Shown here piece by piece: positions 5,171-10,535 of a DNA stretch of 10,535 nucleotides (position 1 is its first letter; every line of letters begins with the position of its first letter). Both the position numbers and the translations under genes were made by a program. The notes beneath the pieces were generated by a model, which was not told the DNA's origin, searched no databases, and saw nothing but the letters and a program-made list of their open reading frames with translations. The stretch comes from an uncultured Myxococcales bacterium. GTDB lineage: Bacteria; Myxococcota_A; UBA9042. The stretch spans positions 1-10,535 of the forward strand of contig CALGHC010000068.1 in NCBI GenBank assembly GCA_937915965.1. The letters are read 5' to 3'.

Positions 5171-7606
5171 ATGCACAGCATCTGTAGCGGAGCCATTCGC
5201 GCGGCTCTCGCGATCGTCTCGGCGACGGCCGTCTTCGGCTGCGAGCCAGCCGCCATTCCGGCCAACCGGGCGACGGCGCCGTCGCGCACCGCGCTCTCAC
5301 AGGCTGCGCTGCCACAAGCCGCGGGCCAAGCGCGTACCGTCTTTATCGAAGAGGGCAAGCCGCTGCCCAACGGCGCCGACAAGATCAACTTGCCGGCATG
5401 GCGCACCCAGGCCGAGTACAACCTCCTGGGCAAGCCGGACCAGTACGATGACTTCCGCGCCGAGCACAAGGAGTGGTACGCGCAGACCGCGCCGCCGCCC
5501 GCGGGCCAGTATCGTCCGTTCGCCGAGTGGGAGCCGATGCAGGCCATCTGGACCGTCTACAGCTCGGGCATGCCTGGCACCAAGCCGGTGCGCCGGATGT
5601 TCGCCGAGCAGACGATCGCCTTCGTCCGCCACAGCAAGATCAAGGTCGAGGCGATCGCAGTCGTCTCGAACACCGCGATCAAGAACGACTTCCTCAAGGC
5701 CCTCGACGAGTACGGCATCACCGCCGAGGAGAAAGAGGAGGTCGTCATGGTGATCATGCCCAATCAGACGATCTGGCACATCGACTACGGCCCGTTCCCG
5801 CTGGTCGACAAGGCCGACGGTCACCTCGCCTTCACCGACTACGTCTACTACCCGCCACGTACCCTCGACGACGCCATGCCGACGCGAATTGGCCGCGACT
5901 ACTACAAGGACATCACGACGTATCGGATGCCCTTCCCCTTCGAGGGCGGCAACATCCAGTCCGACGGTGTCGGCATCTGCGTGACGTCGGAGCGGGCCCT
6001 GTCGAACACCGGCTTCTCGGTGGCCAAGGTCCGCAACCTCCTCAAAAAGTACAACGCCTGCGAGACGACCTGGGTTATCAAGGACATCACCGACGACGGC
6101 ACCGGCCACATCGACATGTTCTTCAAGTGGAGCCAGCCCAACGAGATCATCATGGGCGAGTACCACGACACGATCGACGTCGACTACGACGGCGACGGCG
6201 AGGTCGAGACCCTGGCGATGGCGGGCGCGGTTGCGCCCAACTACAAGGGCGTCTTTGCGTTGAACAAGAAGCGCATGAACGACAACGCCGCCTTCTTCGC
6301 CGCCCAGAAGGGCAGCAACGGTGAGCCCATCAAGGTGCACCGGCTCACGATGATGACCCGCTTCAGGGACAGCTACGGCGACCTGCCGCGGACCTTCATC
6401 AACTCAACCTTCGCCAGCGGCGTCAACGCCTACCCAAGCTACACGACCAAGAGCTGCCGCGACCCCGACGGCGCGGGCTGTATGCTCGACACCGAATGCG
6501 CCGACACCGAGTATTGCTCGGTCGGTCACTGCACAGCGATGAGTCCCGACGCCGAGACCATCGTCGGCTGCGACGAGATCGTCGGCTGCGCCAAGGGCAC
6601 GGAGTGCGTCGACGACCCGATCAAGGTCAAGCTGGCGGCCACCGCGCAGCTGGAGTGGGAAGCGGCCATGCCGGACTGGAAGCACGTCGGCCTGCGCGCC
6701 GACACCATCGGCCTGTGGTCCGGCGCGATCCATTGCATCACCCGCAACATCCCGGTCGGCGCTCTCGTCAAGGACCTCGAAGATGGCCTGTGCATCGGTG
6801 GCCAGTGTGCCTGTATCGACGACGGCGCCAAGCAGAGCTGCGACTACTCCAGCGAATGCTTCGGTCCCGCCTATGTGTGCGACTGCAATATCTGCAAGGG
6901 CCAGTGCCCGAACGGATCGCTTTGCACCGATGACGCCGACTGCGCCAGCGACGAGAACTCGGTGGTCGCGGGGGACTGCAACATCGATCCGCGCCAGGCC
7001 TGCAAGGGCAAGGTCGCGACCGGCTGCGGCGACGTGCCCGACGAGGGCCTCTGCCAGAACGGCCAGCTGAAGTTCTGCGAAGGGACGACGGTCGCCACAG
7101 AGACCTGCGGGGACTGCTGCGGGTTTGGTCCGCAGGACGCGCGCCTCTACAGCTGCCTGGGCGCCGACAAATGCGCGGCGTGCCAGAAGGAATGCGAGGT
7201 TGGCCAAACGGGCTGCTCGGCCAAGCTGGGCCAGGCCTGGACGTGCGTCGACGACGACGGCTGCCTGAAGCGCAAGTGGTCCATCTGCGGCAATGGCAAG
7301 GCGTGCAACGCCAAGGTCGGCGCCTGCGAAGCCGTCGACAACTCCTGCCCGGCAGGCTGGGGCGGCGACCCGATCGACGAAGACGCCGGTGGCAGCGACG
7401 ACGGCGGCGCGGGTGACGACGGCGGCGGCGCAGACGCCATCGCGGCGGGCGATACCGCCACAGGTGGTGGCGGTGGCGGCGGCGGTGGCGGTGGCGACGA
7501 CAGCTCGTGCACCGCGGCGCCGGGGTCGAGCGGCGGCTCGTGGCCGCTCTTCGCCCTGTTCGGCATCGCCGGCATGGCCGTCCTGGGACGGCGGCGGCGC
7601 GCCTGA
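5171..7606 (+). CDS. Surface-anchored agmatine / peptidyl-arginine deiminase family protein (copy 1)
   Basis: This encodes 811 residues. A signal peptide ends in VFG|C (Cys24), a lipobox. The PAD_porph / agmatine deiminase core runs from about 110 to 530: EWEPMQAIW; WHIDYGP with W202 and D205; EGGN (E258-N261) followed by SDGVGICVTSERALSN; GHID (H313, D315); and the nucleophile in GAIHCITR (Cys522). In this family these bind and hydrolyse a guanidino group, giving a ureido product and ammonia. The usual WxRD motif reads WHID here. An eight-Cys insert (429-479) interrupts the core just before the Cys strand, and an acidic DYDGDG loop starts at D338. A second Cys-rich region (about 545-719) is followed by a Gly/Asp linker and a C-terminal sorting signal: Cys780, hydrophobic 791-806, RRRRA. 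Typical agmatine deiminases are about 365 residues and cytoplasmic, so this is an exported, enlarged relative. Whether it acts on agmatine, peptidyl-arginine or another guanidine is open. Confidence 0.9.
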   Translation: MHSICSGAIRAALAIVSATAVFGCEPAAIPANRATAPSRTALSQAALPQAAGQARTVFIEEGKPLPNGADKINLPAWRTQAEYNLLGKPDQYDDFRAEHKEWYAQTAPPPAGQYRPFAEWEPMQAIWTVYSSGMPGTKPVRRMFAEQTIAFVRHSKIKVEAIAVVSNTAIKNDFLKALDEYGITAEEKEEVVMVIMPNQTIWHIDYGPFPLVDKADGHLAFTDYVYYPPRTLDDAMPTRIGRDYYKDITTYRMPFPFEGGNIQSDGVGICVTSERALSNTGFSVAKVRNLLKKYNACETTWVIKDITDDGTGHIDMFFKWSQPNEIIMGEYHDTIDVDYDGDGEVETLAMAGAVAPNYKGVFALNKKRMNDNAAFFAAQKGSNGEPIKVHRLTMMTRFRDSYGDLPRTFINSTFASGVNAYPSYTTKSCRDPDGAGCMLDTECADTEYCSVGHCTAMSPDAETIVGCDEIVGCAKGTECVDDPIKVKLAATAQLEWEAAMPDWKHVGLRADTIGLWSGAIHCITRNIPVGALVKDLEDGLCIGGQCACIDDGAKQSCDYSSECFGPAYVCDCNICKGQCPNGSLCTDDADCASDENSVVAGDCNIDPRQACKGKVATGCGDVPDEGLCQNGQLKFCEGTTVATETCGDCCGFGPQDARLYSCLGADKCAACQKECEVGQTGCSAKLGQAWTCVDDDGCLKRKWSICGNGKACNAKVGACEAVDNSCPAGWGGDPIDEDAGGSDDGGAGDDGGGADAIAAGDTATGGGGGGGGGGGDDSSCTAAPGSSGGSWPLFALFGIAGMAVLGRRRRA
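5465..7327 (+). repeat. Tandem gene duplication, unit 1 (partner at 7994-9844)
   Basis: Residues 99-719 of copy 1 match residues 101-717 of copy 2. The first 215 residues align without gaps, with about 155 identical by hand count. The only net length change before the catalytic Cys is four residues, and it falls inside the Cys-rich insert. Confidence 0.9.
7463..7495 (+). repeat. Poly-glycine tract of 11 codons
   Basis: Eleven consecutive Gly codons (mixed GGT/GGC) in the linker between the Cys-rich tail and the C-terminal sorting signal of copy 1. It extends an Asp/Gly/Ala-rich linker beginning near 7370. It is probably a flexible spacer and prone to slippage. Confidence 0.9.
7508..7603 (+). 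other. C-terminal MYXO-CTERM-like sorting signal of copy 1
   Basis: Cys780 opens a CTAAPGSSGG signature, then a hydrophobic stretch WPLFALFGIAGMAVLG and the terminal RRRRA. This is the three-part layout of MYXO-CTERM signals: invariant Cys motif, membrane helix, Arg cluster. It implies transient anchoring in the inner membrane, cleavage near the Cys, and delivery to the cell surface. Confidence 0.8.
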
Positions 7607-7673
7607 GGCAGCGGCCATGGCGCGATCGGTTTCGACACGACGCGTAGGGCGCCGGCGGACACGGTCCGTTTCG

Positions 7674-7688
7674 CTCCGCGCCACGGAG
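7674..7688 (+). other. Short hairpin overlapping the copy 2 ribosome site
   Basis: CTCCG (7674-7678) can pair with CGGAG (7684-7688) across a 5-base CGCCA loop, covering most of the GGAGG ribosome site. With only 5 bp the effect would be modest, and chance is possible in such GC-rich DNA. Confidence 0.3.
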
Positions 7689-7689
7689 G
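7685..7689 (+). promoter_or_regulatory. Ribosome binding site for the second deiminase
   Basis: GGAGG lies 4 bases before the ATG at 7694. This start gives a lipoprotein signal peptide directly, matching the layout of copy 1. Confidence 0.7.
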
Positions 7690-7693
7690 CCCC

Positions 7694-10535
7694 ATGGTCC
7701 GGTTCCCCTTTCTGGTCTCTGCTGTTCTGTGCGTGGTCTGCGGCTGCATGCCGGTCGTACCCGACAGTGGCGAGGACGCTCCGCCGCCGCTATCCGCGCA
7801 AGCCGGGCACGCCGTGCAAGCCGTGCAAGCCGGACAAGCCGGACAAGCCGGACAAGCAACGGCGGGCACCTTCATCCACATCGCCGACCCGCCCGCAGGC
7901 GTCGTGACCAACGCCATCCTGCCCGCCTGGCAGACCGCCGCCGAACGCTCCGGGATCGGCAAGCACGACAGCGACGATGACTACCGGATCGCCCACAAAG
8001 AGTGGTACGCCGCGACCGCCCCTCCGCCGGCAGGCCAGTTTCGGCCCTTCGGCGAGTGGGAGGAGATGACGAGCGTCTGGACGACCTACTCCGACGGGAT
8101 GCCATCGACCAAGCCGGTGCGTCGCATGTTCGCCGAGCAGACCATCGCGTTCGTGCGGTGGTCCAACCCGACGGTCGAGGCCCTCACCATCGTCAACAGC
8201 AACGCGGTCGGCAACGACTTCCTCAACGCGCTCGACCAGTACGGCATCACGGCTGCCGAGAAGAGCCACGTCAAGGTGGTCATCGTACCCAACCAGACGA
8301 TCTGGCACATCGACTACGGCATCTTCCCCCTCATCGACAAGACCGATGGCCACGTCGCTTTCAGCGACTTTGTCTACTACAAGCCACGCATCCTCGACGA
8401 CGCGATCCCCACGCGGATCGCCCGCGGCTACTACAAGACGCCATCGGTCTACCGCATGCCCTTCCCCTTCGAGGGCGGCAACCTCCAAGCGGACAGCGTC
8501 GGCGCCTGCGCGACCACCGAGCGGGCCTTGTCGAATACCGGCTTCTCGTCGCTGAAGGTCCGCAACCTGTTGAAGACATGGGCGGGCTGCGACACGACCT
8601 ACATCATCAAGGACATCACGGACGACGGCACGGGCCACATCGACATGTTCTTCAAGTGGGCTGGCGTCGACGAGGTCATCTTCGGCGAGTACGGCGACAG
8701 CGTCACCGCGGACATCAACGGGGATGGTGTGGCCGAGACGGTGCCGTTGCCGGGCAAGGTGGCGGGCGACTACGCGGCGACCTACGCCCAGAACAAGAAG
8801 CGCATGGACGACAACGCCGCCTTCTTCGCGGGGCAGACCGCGGCGAACGGCAAGAAGTTCAAGGTCCACCGCCTCACCATGATGACCCGCTACAAGGACG
8901 AGTACGGCGACCTGCCGCGCACGTTCATCAACTCCACCTTCACCAACGGCGTCAACGTCTACCCCAGCTACACCACGAAGAGTTGTCGCAGCGGCTCGGG
9001 CAAGAGCTGCACCCAGGATTCCGCATGTGCCGGCGGTCAGCACTGCGCCGCGGGCAAGTGCACCGCGGGCGGCGTGCTGCGCGGCTGCGACGAGCTGGTC
9101 GGCTGCAGCAGCGGCGAGCAGTGCGTCGTCGATCCGCTCAAGGTGGCGCTCGCCGCCAAGGCCCAGGGCCAGTGGGAAGCGGCGATGCCGGGCTGGAAGC
9201 ACGTCGGCCTGCGCGCCGACACCATCGCGCTGTGGTCCGGCGCGATCCACTGCATTACCCGCGCGATTCCCAAGGGTCCAATGACGGCCACTGTGGCCGA
9301 CGGCTGGTGCGTCAAGGGCACTTGCGGCTGTGTCGATGGCGGCGCCAAGCAGAGCTGCACAGACAACGGGACTTGCTTTGGACCGGCGTGGCAATGCGAC
9401 TGCAACATCTGCTACGGCAAGTGCGCCAGCGGCAAGACCTGCACCGACGACGCGGACTGCGCCAGCGGTTCGAACGTAGTGGCCGGTGCGTGCGCAATCT
9501 CGGCTTCGCAGAGCTGCTACGGCGGCGCCTCGGGGGGAGGGGACGACGCATGCAACGGCATCTCGTACGAGGGCCAGTGCACCGGCAAGCTGCTGGAGTA
9601 CTGCGAGAGTGGCGTCCAACAGCAGACCTGCGGCACCTGTTGCGGCTGGGACGGCGGCAGCGGCTTCTACAACTGCCTCAGCGGCGCGGCTTGTTCTGGT
9701 TGCAACGCCGAATGTAGCCAGGCGGGTCAGACCGGTTGCAGCGCCCAAGGCAGCCACAGCTGGGTTTGTGCCAGCGTCAGCGGCTGTCTGAAACGGCAGT
9801 GGAGCAAGTGCAGCGGCTCGTGCGACGCCTCGACGGGCGCCTGTGGGGGGAGCAGCAGCGGCGGCAGCACCGTCGACAAATGCCCCGGTGGCGGCACGAC
9901 CGACGCGGGCAGCGCGGACGCCGGTGCGCTGGACGCAGGCGTGAGCGACACGGCTTCGATTGACACCGCGCAGGCGGACACCGGTCCGGTCGACTCTGGG
10001 TGCGTAGCGCAATGCAACGGCAAGACTTGCGGACCAAACGGCTGCGGCGGGCAGTGCGGCAGCTGCCCGTTCGGCCTGTCGTGCAGCGCGGCGGGGAGCT
10101 GCGTGTCGGCGTCGGACGCCGGGCCGACGGATACGGGCAGCAGCGACGGCACCTGCCTGCCCGACTGCGCCGACAAGGTCTGCGGCACCAACGGCTGCGG
10201 CGGCATGTGCGGCGTCTGCAGCGAGGGCCAGGCCTGTATCGGCGGCAGCTGCTACGGCGGAGGCGGTGACGGCGGCAGCGTCGACAGCGGGAACGGCGGA
10301 GGCGACGGCAGTGGCGGAGGCGACGACAGTGGCGGAGCGTGGGTCGACGAGGACACCGGTGACCCGACGCCGGCGGACGCAGCTGGCCGCACGGGTGACG
10401 ACAGCGGCAGCGCTGCGGCCGACAGCGGCGCCGATGGGATCGTAGCCAGCGACAGCGGCGTGACGACGTACGTGTCGTCGGGTGGCCCGTCGCGGAGCAG
10501 CGGCTTGTGCAGCGCCAGCCGCGGCGCGCCGGCAC
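7694..10535 (+). CDS. Surface-anchored agmatine / peptidyl-arginine deiminase family protein (copy 2), 3' end beyond window
   Basis: The frame stays open from the ATG to the window end (947 residues). The signal peptide MVRFPFLVSAVLCVVCG precedes Cys18, a lipobox. A QAG repeat (about 36-56) replaces the linker of copy 1. The core keeps D207 in WHIDYG, E260 and N263 in EGGN, H315/D317 in GHID, and Cys520 in GAIHCITR, so it should be catalytically competent by family rules. The eight-Cys insert (431-477) and an EF-hand-like DINGDG loop at D340 are both present. The shared Cys-rich tail ends near 717. Beyond it copy 2 adds a DAG/DTG-rich linker, two Cys modules (770-804 and 821-854), a Gly/Asp/Ser linker and GLCSASRGAPA at the edge, which looks like the start of a Cys-type sorting signal. 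It begins 87 bases after copy 1 ends, so co-transcription is likely. Divergent ends with a conserved core suggest different surface placement or partners rather than loss of function. Confidence 0.9.
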   Translation, partial: MVRFPFLVSAVLCVVCGCMPVVPDSGEDAPPPLSAQAGHAVQAVQAGQAGQAGQATAGTFIHIADPPAGVVTNAILPAWQTAAERSGIGKHDSDDDYRIAHKEWYAATAPPPAGQFRPFGEWEEMTSVWTTYSDGMPSTKPVRRMFAEQTIAFVRWSNPTVEALTIVNSNAVGNDFLNALDQYGITAAEKSHVKVVIVPNQTIWHIDYGIFPLIDKTDGHVAFSDFVYYKPRILDDAIPTRIARGYYKTPSVYRMPFPFEGGNLQADSVGACATTERALSNTGFSSLKVRNLLKTWAGCDTTYIIKDITDDGTGHIDMFFKWAGVDEVIFGEYGDSVTADINGDGVAETVPLPGKVAGDYAATYAQNKKRMDDNAAFFAGQTAANGKKFKVHRLTMMTRYKDEYGDLPRTFINSTFTNGVNVYPSYTTKSCRSGSGKSCTQDSACAGGQHCAAGKCTAGGVLRGCDELVGCSSGEQCVVDPLKVALAAKAQGQWEAAMPGWKHVGLRADTIALWSGAIHCITRAIPKGPMTATVADGWCVKGTCGCVDGGAKQSCTDNGTCFGPAWQCDCNICYGKCASGKTCTDDADCASGSNVVAGACAISASQSCYGGASGGGDDACNGISYEGQCTGKLLEYCESGVQQQTCGTCCGWDGGSGFYNCLSGAACSGCNAECSQAGQTGCSAQGSHSWVCASVSGCLKRQWSKCSGSCDASTGACGGSSSGGSTVDKCPGGGTTDAGSADAGALDAGVSDTASIDTAQADTGPVDSGCVAQCNGKTCGPNGCGGQCGSCPFGLSCSAAGSCVSASDAGPTDTGSSDGTCLPDCADKVCGTNGCGGMCGVCSEGQACIGGSCYGGGGDGGSVDSGNGGGDGSGGGDDSGGAWVDEDTGDPTPADAAGRTGDDSGSAAADSGADGIVASDSGVTTYVSSGGPSRSSGLCSASRGAPA
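7799..7861 (+). repeat. 9-bp tandem repeat coding for QAG tripeptides
   Basis: Seven 9-base units of CAAGCCGGA type, read as QAG, HAV, QAV, QAG, QAG, QAG, QAT. The three central units (7826-7852) are identical. The tract lies in the linker between the lipid-anchor Cys and the enzyme core, so copy-number change would alter reach from the membrane without shifting the frame. Confidence 0.9.
7994..9844 (+). repeat. Tandem gene duplication, unit 2 (partner at 5465-7327)
   Basis: Offset from unit 1 is 2529 bases up to the catalytic His and 2517 bases at the catalytic Cys. Divergence at protein level (about 72% identity in the gapless part) shows the duplication is not recent. Confidence 0.9.
10001..10105 (+). 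repeat. Cys-rich module 1 of copy 2 tail (residues 770-804)
   Basis: A 35-residue unit with seven cysteines, centred on CGPNGCGGQCGSC. The CGxxGCGGxCGxC style is common in secreted proteins with Asp/Gly-rich tails in Myxococcota-like bacteria and is presumably disulfide-bonded. Copy 1 lacks it. Confidence 0.75.
10154..10255 (+). repeat. Cys-rich module 2 of copy 2 tail (residues 821-854)
   Basis: A 34-residue unit with cysteines aligned to module 1, centred on CGTNGCGGMCGVC. The two modules are separated by a short SASDAGPTDTGSSDGT linker. Confidence 0.75.
10256..10504 (+). repeat. Gly/Asp/Ser low-complexity linker of copy 2
   Basis: About 83 residues rich in Gly, Asp, Ser and Ala (GGGDGSGGGDDSGG style, repeated DSG and DTG). 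It is likely disordered and wall- or surface-spanning, placed just before the presumed C-terminal sorting signal, as in copy 1. Confidence 0.7.
10505..10535 (+). other. Beginning of a probable Cys-type C-terminal sorting signal (cut by window edge)
   Basis: LCSASRGAPA with Cys939 follows the low-complexity linker exactly where copy 1 has CTAAPGSSGG. A hydrophobic helix, an Arg cluster and a stop are expected within about 30 codons beyond the window. Confidence 0.5.

Noticed and set aside
3716..5176. Long open frame on the - strand under the TULIP-like region.
   Set aside because: It is a low-complexity Leu/Asp/Arg/Gln-rich shadow of the well-supported lipoprotein gene, and it has no ribosome site.
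8002..9717. Long + strand open frame overlapping copy 2 in another phase.
   Set aside because: It is Arg/His/Gln-rich shadow sequence. The frame starting at 7694 contains the signal peptide and all family motifs and stays open throughout.
7790..10012. Very long open frame on the - strand (about 740 codons), with a similar one at 5297-6340.
   Set aside because: Both lie antisense to the deiminase cores and resemble each other only because the sense genes are paralogues. Composition is Ala/Val/Arg/Gly-rich, with no domain or start context, as expected for GC-rich shadow frames.
7694..10535. Copy 2 as a decayed duplicate.
   Set aside because: There is no stop or frameshift in 947 codons, all catalytic residues and insert cysteines are kept, and a ribosome site and signal peptide are present.
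1..10535. CRISPR arrays, tRNA/rRNA genes, insertion sequences or phage genes.
   Set aside because: I saw no regularly spaced direct repeats, RNA gene signatures, transposase motifs or terminal inverted repeats on either strand.

Overview
The window is GC-rich (about two thirds by eye) and every supported gene lies on the + strand. Two outer-surface lipoproteins with Cys-rich, Asp/Gly/Ser-rich tails, one of them ending in a Cys + hydrophobic segment + Arg cluster of the MYXO-CTERM type, point to a member of the Myxococcota or a related deltaproteobacterial lineage. This is inferred from protein style; no marker gene is present.

Layout. (1) Bases 2-1303: the 3' part of a gene for a multi-pass CPBP (Abi/Rce1-like) intramembrane protease, open at the left edge. 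(2) 1395-1853: a small cytoplasmic rhodanese. (3) 1854-2071: a 218-base leader with two short perfect palindromes and no gene. (4) 2072-5092: a 1006-residue predicted lipoprotein with five modules of 85-94 residues (Ig-like), followed by a C-terminal half of about 510 residues whose pattern resembles the BPI/TULIP lipid-binding fold. (5) 5171-7606 and 7694-beyond 10535: a tandem pair of predicted lipoproteins of the agmatine deiminase / Porphyromonas-type peptidyl-arginine deiminase family (PAD_porph). The second copy runs off the right edge.

The two deiminases align without net gaps from the N-terminal part of the core to the catalytic His (215 residues, about 72% identical by hand count). 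Both keep the Asp, Glu, His, Asp and Cys expected of the catalytic site. Both carry an eight-cysteine insertion inside the catalytic domain, an EF-hand-like acidic loop and a shared Cys-rich tail. They differ at the N-terminus, where copy 2 has a QAG tripeptide repeat, and at the C-terminus, where copy 2 adds two CGxNGCGGxCGxC modules.

How they may work together (inference): three neighbouring genes encode exported lipoproteins, and at least one deiminase also carries a Cys-type C-terminal sorting signal. CPBP-family glutamic proteases have been proposed as the processing enzymes (myxosortases) for such signals, so the CPBP gene in the same window could be the sorting enzyme for the deiminases. 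The shared theme would be a surface module combining guanidino-group deimination with a lipid- or hydrophobic-ligand-binding lipoprotein. The link to the rhodanese may be only positional.
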